A stretch of 64,000 nt of DNA from Pichia kudriavzevii. Lineage: Eukaryota; Ascomycota; Pichiomycetes; Pichiales; Pichiaceae. Made by a program: the position numbers and the translations under genes. Under the pieces are notes generated by a model that ran no database searches, was not told where the DNA came from, and was given only the letters and a program-made list of their open reading frames with translations. Of the stretch, positions 1-9,662 are shown in pieces. Positions within the stretch are counted from its first letter, which is position 1, and every line of letters begins with the position of its first letter. The stretch covers positions 930,001-994,000 of the forward strand of contig NC_042507.1 of the NCBI RefSeq assembly GCF_003054445.1, given 5' to 3'.

Positions 1-2
1 TC

Positions 3-3000
3 ATCTCTTTGCTAGAATATATCAAAGAAAATTCTTCTGAGCTTGATAATGATTTGGTTATTATCACTTGGATTCAAATGTATCCGAAACTCGCTATAGA
101 TGACTCTAGTAAAGTTAGAAGTTGTTCTCATCAGATTCAATCACAATTTGTACTAAGTCTTGGAAAGAAATACGCAAAGTATTTACGAGACACTATAGGT
201 ATTTGGCTCGCTGGGCTTTTTGATACCGATAGAGCAACTGCAAGAACTTGCAGGGAGTCCATATGTGATTCATTTGGGAACAATGAGGAAAAAGTTACAA
301 ATTTATGGAAAATTTTTATCACCCAGATAGTTCAATACTCGCATGAAGTTATAGTTTGTGAATCTAAAGATACTCTATCTGATGATAAGTTTAGTACCAA
401 AGAAGAAATCGAATCAAAGTATATTCGTGTCACCCAAGCCTCGATTTCTTTGCTAGTTAATGCATTGTCACACTCAGACAATATCGATATTAATGAAAAA
501 AGCATTAGTATGATTACGCAGATATACAACAATGACTCCTTTCTTGACTTGTTTGGCTATAAAGATCTCAATCTGAAAAAAGCTGTGTTTATGGCTTCCA
601 AGGCTTTAATCACATCAAAGCATTTGCCATCAATCATGGACAAAGCGTTATACAAGAAACTGTGCAAAGCGTTGATTAAGGGGATAAAACTTGACTCTAG
701 TGTTAACGCATTATTATATGGGCCTGTTTTAGTCAACATGCTAGATACATTGGTGGTTGTCACATCTTATAATTCCGAGTTTTGGCTTAACGTAAGAAAT
801 GCTAAGTCAAAATTATTAGACCTTTTAAAGGTCGGTTCATTAAACAGCGAGCCTATATATTATGATGTCGTTGCAAAACTCTTAAAAATCTTACCTAATG
901 AACTAGTTTCAATTACGAATTCGGAAACAATAGAACCATTCATTCTTACTCTGATTCAAAGTGTCGAGAAGGAGAAGAGCACTGCCTTTCTAGAAAAAGG
1001 CTGGAAGGTTGTTATAAACCTAGTTGAATCTCTTCAAAGTGCAGGCTCCCTAACCGATTCCATTGTGGATACCTTTACAGCTGCGCTAGTTAAGCTAATG
1101 GATTCTCCTCGTATAATAGCACGCGGTATCATTGCTTTAATGCATGATATCAACTCGCTGTCAAGTGAAAACAAAGATGTGTTACTTGACATTAACTCGA
1201 TTATTATGGACCATCTGCCTGATAAACAAATTGAGTTTAATGACAGTCATTATTTGGTTAAACATCAGTCACAATTTATAGAGTCTTTTGTCAATCTACT
1301 ACTTCTGAATGGCTCAGATCTTGCAGATGTTTTACTAGCTAACGCGATTGAATCTTTGGGGGAGTATGATCCAAAAAGTTCTAACCCCACGTTAGCCTTC
1401 ATTACTATAAATGTTTTCATTAAAAATGGTAGAGAGGAATTTGCCAGCGCAATTAACGAATTTATTAGAACAGTCTCTAAATATATCTCCAAAACATTTA
1501 AAGATTTGCCTTTGGAGACCCTTAAACTTTTCACCTCTTCAATCTACTCAGAGAAAGATCTGAATGTTTCGGTTGTCAACAGTATATTTACAAGATTAAA
1601 AGATTTGGACGCCGCTGATGAACTGCTTCCAGTCATTGCTAGTCTAAAAAATTTCAGCATACATGATTCCAAACAACTCAATATGTACCTTTTAGAGAAT
1701 TCAAAATGTGTTAGTTCTAATGGAGGTAACTCTAGTGATACCTTGTATACCTTCTTGAATTCTGAAATCCTCTCGAATTTATTCAGGAATGAGAACTTTG
1801 TGAGTTTTGCGGATAATTGTGTAAAGAACTATCAAAATGACGTTTTCCTCAGTTTTTCCATCGAAAATTCAGATTTTGTGGAGAAGTTATTAGATACAAT
1901 TCTTCAAAGTGACGGAACCAAAGAAACAGAATATCAATGCGCTTCTAGTTTGCTTGCAAAGCTTGAGCAAAATATTGACAATATCCAATTTCGGAAAGCA
2001 TATCTAGAATGCGTTATCAATTGTATAGAAAGATATGATGGTCGACCTGAAGCCGTTAGTACAAGACTTTCTAATAATTTGAAACTTGAACTACTCAATG
2101 CTAATTTTGATACACAATTTGAAGAGTGCCTTACCACAAATCCAAATAAACTTCTCTCCATATCCAACTCACTGAATCTTGGCATGTACTATTTTGTTGA
2201 TAAGTATGACTCTAATAGTGACATCGACCTTGAACAGGCTAAGCTATCTCTGAATAAAGCGACTTTCTATGCTAGTTTGATTGGCACAGCAGAAATCTCG
2301 GCGGAGAATTTGATGGTTCTTCTCCTTATTTCTGAATACGCATCTGACATCTTGTTTTTGGAATATTCATATACTTCACAGTATCAAGAAAAGTTGATGG
2401 ATTTTCAGGTTGCAGTAAAGGCTACATTTAGTAAACTCTTTTCTTCGGTGAGCTACACAGAAGTCGTCAGCAGCTTGGCCACCGGCCAGAGTGACATTAC
2501 ACTATTGCAATGTCTTTTAAATCTGCTACAATCCACAAATAGACTTAAGGCATACTATACTCATAGAATTATCAAACTTTTACTAGAGGAAAAAATTGAA
2601 TCAATGGGCATGAAATCTTTTGAACTGTTACCTATAAATGATTTGGAAAATAAGCCTACAATTTTGTATGCATTGTTAAATTCAGCTAATCACTTCTTAA
2701 CTGTTTCATGTTTGGACCATGTTAGAAATAAGACAATCGCTAATTTAATTTCAATCAGAAAGTCCGAAGAAATAGTTTCAGACGGTTTGAAGGATCTAAT
2801 TCTCTTGAATAGCTTCATGGATATTGATGATGATGTTGATATTCCAGAGAGTTTCTGTATGGCACCCCCTCAAAGGTTCATGATCCTATTAGGTACATTT
2901 GAATATTGGATGGACAGTGATGTTGCATATGAAGAAAACTTTAAGCCCCTTAGAATAGCATTAATGCAGTTTGTCCAAAACTATATTAAAAGCATATACT

Positions 3001-4445
3001 ATGTATGTGACTCAAAATATCCAACTAATTTTATCACTAAGGTTTTTAAACTGGGGTTGAGACTTGTCTCGGAAAATATAAACTTAGTAAACTCTGATGA
3101 TCAGGTATCGATTGACGTTTTGTTCCATTCTCTGCATCTTTTGTTGTTGCTTTCAAAATACAAGCAGGATATTGAGGATTGGGAGGATGAAATTTCGGAT
3201 ATTGAAACTGAAACAATTGAGCTGTTTTTCAAGGTGTCAAGAGTAGAACAGGTCAATCTTCCGCTAATTTCTCTCTGTGAACAATTTTCGCTCGTGCTAC
3301 TTAGTTTTAACAACAATTCGTTGAACTCACACTATGGAAAGCTTTTTGATTTGATGAATAGCAAAAATATTAATATTCAGCGTACTGCTGCATCCTTGCT
3401 TCATCAAATAATACCTGATAATCAGGACCAACTTGTTGTTGAGTTTTTGTTATCCAAAAAGAAGGCCAATGAGGAAGGGGTTTCCGACGTCCATCTCCCA
3501 AACTCTTTGTTACAACATGTTCGAGTTCCATTAATCGATTATATCGAATATGAGGAACCATGGAAGGTGTATCAGTATTTATGGAGCTGGTACTTGATAA
3601 TGGACCATTTCAAGAATATAACCCAACAAATGAGGCAAGATTATATTAGTGAGTTAACTGAAAGTACTCTTATTGAATTTCTCAATTTTGCTTTCAGTGA
3701 ACTAGAGACCAATAAGTTCAGGCTGCACGAAGATGAGGGAAATTATGTCAAGAACTACTCATTTGATGATAATGCTGAACTAAACTATCAGGAAGAAATC
3801 CAAAAACTTTTAGTCAACTTGGTGTACGAAATAATGAATAATATTGGTGGAACATTTGCACAAAATTGGTTTCAGTCAATTAAAGATAAACAATTTCAAC
3901 AACGCGTCGAAAAATTTATCACTCGTTTCATTAGCCCTCAATTGATTGGTGATATTCTTTCAACCTTGGCAAATAAAAACTCAGTAGAAGATTCCGAATT
4001 TAAGATCAATATCAATAAAAGGTTTAACGAAATTAAATGTCTTTATCATATTGACGAACAGAAGATGGAAATCTCAATTGTCTTACCTGCAAACTATCCA
4101 TTGGCACAAATAGCCGTCAATGGTATAAGTAGAATTGGTGTTGATGAAAAGAAGTGGAAATCATGGATAATGTCTGCACAATATGTTATTAATTTTCAAA
4201 ATGGATCTATCCTTGACGCAATAAAACATTTCAAAGATAATGTTAGTGCAAATTTTGAGAATTACGAAGATTGTGCAATATGCTATTCTATCTTAAACGC
4301 TGTTGACCATTCTACCCCAAATAAAGTTTGCCCAACTTGTAAACATAATTTCCACTCAGCTTGCTTGTACAGATGGTTCAAAAGTTCTGGTGCATCTACA
4401 TGTCCACTGTGTAGATCAAAATTTAATTTTAAGAAACACTCCTAG
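3..4445 (+). CDS. RKR1: E3 ubiquitin ligase listerin (Rkr1/Ltn1), 5' truncated
   Basis: Ribosome-quality-control E3 ligase that ubiquitinates nascent chains stalled on 60S subunits. The visible 1,480 or so residues are almost all helical-repeat (HEAT/ARM-like) sequence, as in listerin. The last 50 residues form a RING: CAIC, then VCPTC, HNFHSAC, YRWF and CPLC, with zinc ligands at the expected spacing next to the C-terminus. The reading frame is open from the first base of the window, so the N-terminus lies upstream; the family is about 1,550 residues, so perhaps 100 are missing. The ORF ends 82 bp from the convergent ORC2 stop. Identification rests on the length, the helical body and the extreme C-terminal RING. 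Confidence 0.9.
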   Translation: MSLLEYIKENSSELDNDLVIITWIQMYPKLAIDDSSKVRSCSHQIQSQFVLSLGKKYAKYLRDTIGIWLAGLFDTDRATARTCRESICDSFGNNEEKVTNLWKIFITQIVQYSHEVIVCESKDTLSDDKFSTKEEIESKYIRVTQASISLLVNALSHSDNIDINEKSISMITQIYNNDSFLDLFGYKDLNLKKAVFMASKALITSKHLPSIMDKALYKKLCKALIKGIKLDSSVNALLYGPVLVNMLDTLVVVTSYNSEFWLNVRNAKSKLLDLLKVGSLNSEPIYYDVVAKLLKILPNELVSITNSETIEPFILTLIQSVEKEKSTAFLEKGWKVVINLVESLQSAGSLTDSIVDTFTAALVKLMDSPRIIARGIIALMHDINSLSSENKDVLLDINSIIMDHLPDKQIEFNDSHYLVKHQSQFIESFVNLLLLNGSDLADVLLANAIESLGEYDPKSSNPTLAFITINVFIKNGREEFASAINEFIRTVSKYISKTFKDLPLETLKLFTSSIYSEKDLNVSVVNSIFTRLKDLDAADELLPVIASLKNFSIHDSKQLNMYLLENSKCVSSNGGNSSDTLYTFLNSEILSNLFRNENFVSFADNCVKNYQNDVFLSFSIENSDFVEKLLDTILQSDGTKETEYQCASSLLAKLEQNIDNIQFRKAYLECVINCIERYDGRPEAVSTRLSNNLKLELLNANFDTQFEECLTTNPNKLLSISNSLNLGMYYFVDKYDSNSDIDLEQAKLSLNKATFYASLIGTAEISAENLMVLLLISEYASDILFLEYSYTSQYQEKLMDFQVAVKATFSKLFSSVSYTEVVSSLATGQSDITLLQCLLNLLQSTNRLKAYYTHRIIKLLLEEKIESMGMKSFELLPINDLENKPTILYALLNSANHFLTVSCLDHVRNKTIANLISIRKSEEIVSDGLKDLILLNSFMDIDDDVDIPESFCMAPPQRFMILLGTFEYWMDSDVAYEENFKPLRIALMQFVQNYIKSIYYVCDSKYPTNFITKVFKLGLRLVSENINLVNSDDQVSIDVLFHSLHLLLLLSKYKQDIEDWEDEISDIETETIELFFKVSRVEQVNLPLISLCEQFSLVLLSFNNNSLNSHYGKLFDLMNSKNINIQRTAASLLHQIIPDNQDQLVVEFLLSKKKANEEGVSDVHLPNSLLQHVRVPLIDYIEYEEPWKVYQYLWSWYLIMDHFKNITQQMRQDYISELTESTLIEFLNFAFSELETNKFRLHEDEGNYVKNYSFDDNAELNYQEEIQKLLVNLVYEIMNNIGGTFAQNWFQSIKDKQFQQRVEKFITRFISPQLIGDILSTLANKNSVEDSEFKININKRFNEIKCLYHIDEQKMEISIVLPANYPLAQIAVNGISRIGVDEKKWKSWIMSAQYVINFQNGSILDAIKHFKDNVSANFENYEDCAICYSILNAVDHSTPNKVCPTCKHNFHSACLYRWFKSSGASTCPLCRSKFNFKKHS

Positions 4446-4527
4446 TTGTCTTTTCTCCATCTTTTTATAAAACAGTCTTAATTAATTAATGACATTATCT
4501 TGTATTATACAATGTAGTCTCTTCTTT

Positions 4528-6417
4528 TTAAACGTCCATTAGTTCCTCATCCAAGATTTTTTCAAGTTCATTGACCGAAAATGCAATATACAAAATTTCT
4601 AAACCAGTTGTATCTCTCGTTAAAACACACATTTTATGCTCGACGAATTCCCCAAGAATTGCACGAAAAGACATATCATTGGAAATAATAAACTCAGACA
4701 CACATATTTCATAAAATTCTTTTAGTGGTATCGCAGACCTATTAGATCCCTTGATATTTCCCCTGTTCTCTACCATTTTTGCGTCATCCCCAATCAGCGT
4801 ATCTATTCTTTCAATTTGTTGAAAAATTAGATTTTTATATAAACTTTTTGCATTACCCGTAAGAGAACCTAACACATACTTTGCACCTCTGGATCCAACA
4901 ATCTCGTCGTTTTTTCCTATACTTAAAGGATCTTTAAAACTAATCTCCGTACTGTAACTTTTGAAAGTTGAAAGATTATGCCAAACAAAATTAAACCGAG
5001 ATAACACCGCCGCATCCCAAAACAGAGGGGTATTCAAATTATCAATTGAACAAACAAATGATATCTGTGGAATCCTGGCTAGTAAACTCAAGGTATATTG
5101 CAAATCATCGTTCCTTAGAGACTCACCATCCATATTATTGATTAAAATATACAACTTCTTGCTTCTGTTCGGTACCTTTAAGAATTCTAAGTGAATAAAG
5201 TTGCATGCTTCTCGAAGTTCCCTGGATGCAGGTGTAGACTTATGGAAGGCGATTTTCCATATCTCTGATATTAAAATTCGCATATTAAATTCTAAATTGT
5301 ACCCATTGACAACTATACACTTAGCCTTTTTATCCAGTGGCAAAACAAACTCACTTAAAAATTGGAAAAGAATCTGTCTTTTTGAACCAACACCATAAAA
5401 AATCAAGTTAAAGTCTTCTTGAAGTTCAAAAAGCCATTGACTAAACTGGAATTCATAATATAGGTTTAAACTTTTAATCGGCTCTGTTTCAATTAATTCC
5501 AGTAAGTCGTTATATGTATTGAACTCCTCGTAGCTTAATTGAGGTGCTAAGTTCATTGAACTTTTCGATAGTCTGCTTCTTGTTTGATTTTGTTCAAAGT
5601 ACGCTTCAAACCCGTCATGATACAAAGCTTTGTTCTTGGACTTTATATCGGTTAATAATAGTTCGTCATCGTCAAGATCTATGTCTGGAATTCGCATTAG
5701 CTTAATTTGGTCATGTTGGGGTGGTGCTAAATCTTTGATGCTATTAAATGTAGATAAGAGATTCCTTGTTCTTGGTGATCTGGGCGATCTTGGTGATCTA
5801 GGTGAATCATCTTCCTCACGCTTTAATTTTTCCAGTACGGTAGTCCTTTTACGGCTGCTTCTTCTTAATGGAGATTGAAACGGGGACATCGTTTCCCTCT
5901 TAGCTGGTGTTAGTGGAGTTTGTGCTAAGCACTCATTAATGTTATCTTGTGGTTCACTACTACGCTCTACTTTAAAAGGCGATTTACTTGATGACTTACT
6001 TGGGGATGTCGATGTAAACCCTTCATTCAGAACTTGGAACTTTCCAACAGACAGATTCTCTTTATCTACTTTCCTCTTCTTGATTAGAAACACATCTTGA
6101 TCGACATACTCCGGATTATTTATAGTCTTGTCTTCCTCTTCTTGTTCCAAACTTATGGGCTTTAACCCCTCTATTTTGCTCAACTCTATGATTTTTTCAA
6201 TGATCGATGTTTCATTATCTGTCACTGTGTCTTCTTCAATGAGTAAATGCCGATTTCGAGCTGCATGCTCATATGCCATTTTGTTCAGCTCAGACATTGA
6301 TCTTTTAACAGGAGATCTCAATTTTGCTGTGCTAAAAGTTAAAGCACCTATTCGATCTTTTTTCTGCGGGGATTTGGTTTTATAATAACCGGAGCCTTTC
6401 AGGGGAGATTGTTTCAT
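4528..6417 (-). CDS. ORC2: Origin recognition complex subunit 2
   Basis: Subunit of the six-protein origin recognition complex that loads MCM at replication origins. It has 629 residues, close to yeast Orc2 (620). The C-terminal half carries the Orc2 signature: FQFSQWLFEL, then NLIFYGVGSKRQIL, then VVNGYN, a degenerate AAA+-like fold, followed by a winged-helix region. The N-terminal 220 residues are disordered and rich in Ser/Thr-Pro. At least seven sites match S/T-P-x-K/R (SPLK, SPQK, SPVK, SPSK, SPFK, TPAK, SPLR), and an SPR tripeptide is repeated four times near residues 205-216. In S. cerevisiae, CDK phosphorylation of Orc2 helps prevent re-replication; the same is inferred here. The start is an ATG at 6417. 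Confidence 0.95.
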   Translation of the reverse strand: MKQSPLKGSGYYKTKSPQKKDRIGALTFSTAKLRSPVKRSMSELNKMAYEHAARNRHLLIEEDTVTDNETSIIEKIIELSKIEGLKPISLEQEEEDKTINNPEYVDQDVFLIKKRKVDKENLSVGKFQVLNEGFTSTSPSKSSSKSPFKVERSSEPQDNINECLAQTPLTPAKRETMSPFQSPLRRSSRKRTTVLEKLKREEDDSPRSPRSPRSPRTRNLLSTFNSIKDLAPPQHDQIKLMRIPDIDLDDDELLLTDIKSKNKALYHDGFEAYFEQNQTRSRLSKSSMNLAPQLSYEEFNTYNDLLELIETEPIKSLNLYYEFQFSQWLFELQEDFNLIFYGVGSKRQILFQFLSEFVLPLDKKAKCIVVNGYNLEFNMRILISEIWKIAFHKSTPASRELREACNFIHLEFLKVPNRSKKLYILINNMDGESLRNDDLQYTLSLLARIPQISFVCSIDNLNTPLFWDAAVLSRFNFVWHNLSTFKSYSTEISFKDPLSIGKNDEIVGSRGAKYVLGSLTGNAKSLYKNLIFQQIERIDTLIGDDAKMVENRGNIKGSNRSAIPLKEFYEICVSEFIISNDMSFRAILGEFVEHKMCVLTRDTTGLEILYIAFSVNELEKILDEELMDV

Positions 6418-7222
6418 TGTTTGATAACAAAAGGCAAACTTATCGATTAAGTAAAAGGAAATCCTACTGCAAGAGCTAGTAGGTTTGTTAACATTAGAGA
6501 TGAGAACGAAATTTTCATGTATTCAAAATCTATGATTTGGCGTTCGTCACAACATATATTTCTGTCGTGCGCTTCAAATTTTTCTTGCATACTTTGAAGG
6601 AACCCCTTTAACGTATAAATTGAAGACAAACCTACCTTGAATATTGGCTGACCTGTATGAAAGTATTGTGTGATATGTTTATTTTTATTTCCTTTAAAGA
6701 AAATCTGATTTATGGCTGGTATTTTGAGCAGCTTCAGATTTTGTTTATCTTCTAAAGGACAAGATTTACTTTTTTGTACGTTGATTTATAGTCGAAAGAT
6801 GAATATTTTTAACCAATATCCTTTTTTAGCTTTTTCATTGGAATTTTGCATTATACCCATTTTAAAGATTTCTACTGACATGGTAGAACAAGAGATATAA
6901 CTACACACTGAGGGCATTTTCATTCAAATCTTGTTTATGCAGACTACAGCAGTAGCAATTAAAATAATCCTAAATTAAGCGGACATATAAATTATACTGT
7001 ACATATTATATATCATTGATGATTGCGAATAAAAAAAGACTCAACGTGAAATGAAAACAAAATAATAATCTATACATACACGGGAGAATATATTTGGTAA
7101 GAAAAGATACTCATATATTAACAGTTTCAGTTCTAGAAGAAAAGAAACAAAATCAACAAAACGGCTGAGGCAATATTAGCACGGAGGAAAAACTGGATTA
7201 AGACAACAGTCAATCAAACAAT
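6418..7222. other. Intergenic region, ORC2 upstream and NSR1 downstream flank
   Basis: About 800 bases with no supported gene. It must hold the ORC2 promoter and the NSR1 terminator. Two short open frames (one per strand, about 60 codons) were read and lack recognisable protein features; one begins with TTG. The part nearest NSR1 is very AT-rich. Confidence 0.5.
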
Positions 7223-8410
7223 TTAATCAAAAGTCTTCTTGTTACCTCTGAACGCAACTGGGGTATTGTTGGAACCAGTTGGTCTGCTGAATCCACCTCT
7301 ATCACGACCACCTCTGTTACCACCAAAACCACCTCTACCTCTGTTACCACCTCTGTTACCACCGAAACCACCTCTTTCATTTTGAGGCTTTGGAGTAGAG
7401 AAGTCTAATCTGACAGCTCTGTTGTTTAAGTATTCACCATTTAATGCATCTAATGCCTTTTGTGCAGCATCAACGGATTCAAATTGGACGTAACCAAAAC
7501 CTTTCAATTGTTCAGTTTCTGGGTGGGTTGGTAATCTGACACCCATAATTGGACCATATTCAGCGAAAAATTCGGTAACAGAATCTCTAGTGGAGTCAAA
7601 AGATAAGTTACCAATGAATAAAGTATCCGATGGTTCAGACTTCGAATCACCATATTGTTTTGCTCTTTCATTGGTTCTTTCTGCGCCAGATTGCTGCTTT
7701 GGCTTTGCGTTGGACAAATCAACATTGATTGGTCTACCGTCAATTTCTTTACCTTGCATTTCTTCTAATGCCTTTTCAGCAACGCTCTTGGATTCGAAAT
7801 CAACGTAACCAAAACCCTTGGATCTACCCGAACTTCTGTCGGTAATAACTCTTGCGCTAATAACACCTGGGTATGCCTCGAATTCTCTCTTCAACCAAGC
7901 GTCATCGATGTTCCACGAAAGTCTACCAACAAATAAAGTAGCTGGTTCACCTGCTGGTTCCTCACTCTTAGCTTTCTTAGATTCTGGTTCAGGAGATGCA
8001 GTGGTGGATTCTTCTTCTGAAGATTCTGCCTTTCTCTTCTTTGAAGATTCGCCTTCCTTCTCCTCTTCGTCAGAGGAAGAGGAGTCAGAATCAGAGTCAG
8101 AAGAGGATTCATCCTTCTTCTTTTCTTCATCATCATCATCTTCTTTTTCCGAAGAGGAACCAGAACCAGAATCAGAATCAGAATCAGAATCAGAATCAGA
8201 ATCAGAATCAGAAGATTCTTCCTTCTTTTCTTCTTCTTCATTGGAAGAGGATTCAGACTCAGAGTCGGAACTAGAGGAAGATTCATCAGAGGATGAAGAG
8301 GAGGATTCAGAAGAAGAGGTTTCTTCCTTCTTTTGAACTGCTTTAGTTGCTTTTTCTTCTTGCTTCTTGGAAGAAGACTTCTTGGATTTCTTAATTTCAG
8401 ATTTAGCCAT
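7223..8410 (-). CDS. NSR1: Nucleolin-like pre-rRNA processing protein Nsr1
   Basis: Nucleolar RNA-binding protein needed for 18S rRNA processing and 40S assembly. Its 395 residues (yeast Nsr1 is 414) show the nucleolin layout. The N-terminus is acidic and serine-rich, with long SDSDSD runs and lysine patches (residues about 30-120). A KKRK nuclear signal lies near 125. RRM1 spans about 158-233 (LFVGRLSW, GFGYVDF), RRM2 about 262-337 (LFIGNLSF, GFGYVQF), and an RGG/GGF tail about 345-380. The serine/aspartate tract is encoded by a hexanucleotide microsatellite around 8165-8215, likely length-variable between strains. The ATG is at 8410. It shares a 328-bp divergent promoter with CSL4. Confidence 0.95.
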   Translation of the reverse strand: MAKSEIKKSKKSSSKKQEEKATKAVQKKEETSSSESSSSSSDESSSSSDSESESSSNEEEEKKEESSDSDSDSDSDSDSDSGSGSSSEKEDDDDEEKKKDESSSDSDSDSSSSDEEEKEGESSKKRKAESSEEESTTASPEPESKKAKSEEPAGEPATLFVGRLSWNIDDAWLKREFEAYPGVISARVITDRSSGRSKGFGYVDFESKSVAEKALEEMQGKEIDGRPINVDLSNAKPKQQSGAERTNERAKQYGDSKSEPSDTLFIGNLSFDSTRDSVTEFFAEYGPIMGVRLPTHPETEQLKGFGYVQFESVDAAQKALDALNGEYLNNRAVRLDFSTPKPQNERGGFGGNRGGNRGRGGFGGNRGGRDRGGFSRPTGSNNTPVAFRGNKKTFD

Positions 8411-8738
8411 TGTGATTCTGATCTGTTTGATGGATATATTAAAAAGAAAAATAAAAGGAGTGTAAAAGAAGAAAGCAATCGCAGGCTGTACAACAAGAAA
8501 GAGATACTTCTATCTTTATAACCAAGAAAGTGTAGAAAATTTTTCAGACGCTGTGAATAAAAAATTTTCAACTTTTACTTTTTTTCATGAAAATTTTAAT
8601 ATTACCCAAAATAGCAAAAAACCTCTAGAAAATAGGAAAATGCATGCACATGAATTTTACTCAGAGGTTTCATTTGACAAAGGCCAGGGTACTCAACTAA
8701 ATAGCAATTTACAATAGAATTAATCAACCTTTAGCACT
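8411..8738. promoter_or_regulatory. Divergent NSR1/CSL4 promoter with three RRPE-like elements
   Basis: AAAATTTT cores, the centre of the ribosomal RNA processing element, occur at 8536-8544, 8559-8568 and 8590-8597, within 62 bp and 126-187 bp upstream of the NSR1 ATG. RRPE is the known promoter element of ribosome-biogenesis genes, and NSR1 is a classic member. No clear PAC box (GCGATGAG) was seen. A shared role for CSL4 is inference. Confidence 0.5.
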
Positions 8739-9470
8739 ATGCAGTACCCAGAAAAAGTTTTGCCAGGACAACCAATTTTGCCTATCTATGAACCTACTGC
8801 AACAACACAAAGTTTTAAGTACTTACCGGGATCGAATGTTCGATTAGAGACGATTTTATTCAACAACGATCGGATTCCAACGCTTGTATCGACAACGGCT
8901 GGTCGTGTTGAAATAATCGATGATAAGGATAATGAAAACACAAAAATTGTAAAGGTTTTTGCATACAAGGATCCGCAATATAAGCAAGGTGAATTACATC
9001 TAGATGATATTAAATGCAGAAGCTATAAGGCTGTCACTCCACAAGTGAATGATGTTGTTCTTGCAAGGGTAACTAAGATAACACATTTGAGAGTCAATGT
9101 AGAAATATTAAGTGTTTTACCTAAAGGTCAGGAAGAAAATGTGAATAATGGAAAGTTACAATTACTAAATTTACTACCAGCCGAGTCAGGTGAATACTTC
9201 AAGGCATTAATCAGGAGTCAAGATGTTAGATCTACAGAACGAGATAGTGTGAAAACATGGGAATGTTACCAACCAGGTGATATTATACGTGCTGTTGTTC
9301 TCTCGCTGGGTGACGGTGCAAGTTTTTATTTATCCACTGCTAGAAATGATTTAGGTGTTGTATTTGCACGTAACGAAGACGGTGAATTATTGTATCCACT
9401 AGATTGGGAAACAATGCTTGCACCTGGTTCAGGGGAAATTGAAAAGAGAAAATGTGCGAAACCATTTTAA
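8739..9470 (+). CDS. CSL4: RNA exosome core subunit Csl4
   Basis: Cap subunit of the nuclear and cytoplasmic 3'-5' exosome, acting in rRNA, snoRNA and mRNA decay. It has 243 residues; S. cerevisiae Csl4 has 292, and the shortening is in the low-complexity linkers. The N-terminal segment begins near VLPGQPI. A central S1-type RNA-binding domain follows (DVVLARVTKITHLRVNVEIL). The C-terminal block is nearly identical to the yeast protein: RSQDVRSTERD, PGDIIRAVVLSLGDG, TARNDLGVVFA and the terminal EKRKCAKPF. The ATG at 8739 gives a full-length N-terminus. It is transcribed divergently from NSR1 and convergently with NDE1. Confidence 0.95.
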   Translation: MQYPEKVLPGQPILPIYEPTATTQSFKYLPGSNVRLETILFNNDRIPTLVSTTAGRVEIIDDKDNENTKIVKVFAYKDPQYKQGELHLDDIKCRSYKAVTPQVNDVVLARVTKITHLRVNVEILSVLPKGQEENVNNGKLQLLNLLPAESGEYFKALIRSQDVRSTERDSVKTWECYQPGDIIRAVVLSLGDGASFYLSTARNDLGVVFARNEDGELLYPLDWETMLAPGSGEIEKRKCAKPF

Positions 9471-9662
9471 ACGAAACTTTGAGGGTTTATCAATTGCTGA
9501 GTTTAGCAAGCTGACCAGCTAGTGAAATAAAAGAAAAACCAGTACGGACGTATAAGTCAGTTAAGGAATGAAATTTATAAGGAATTTTATTTAATAATAT
9601 AAAGAGCAAATAAATAAAGCCTTTATGCTTTGGCAGTATCTAATGTGTGAAATTAGTAAACT

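Noticed and set aside
6447-6629. 60-codon minus-strand frame with a hydrophobic end, upstream of ORC2
   Set aside because: TTG start, no family recognised, and no convincing splice signals to link it to another exon.
7818-8336. Ser/Glu-rich frames antisense to NSR1
   Set aside because: They mirror the serine/aspartate microsatellite of NSR1; low-complexity shadow.
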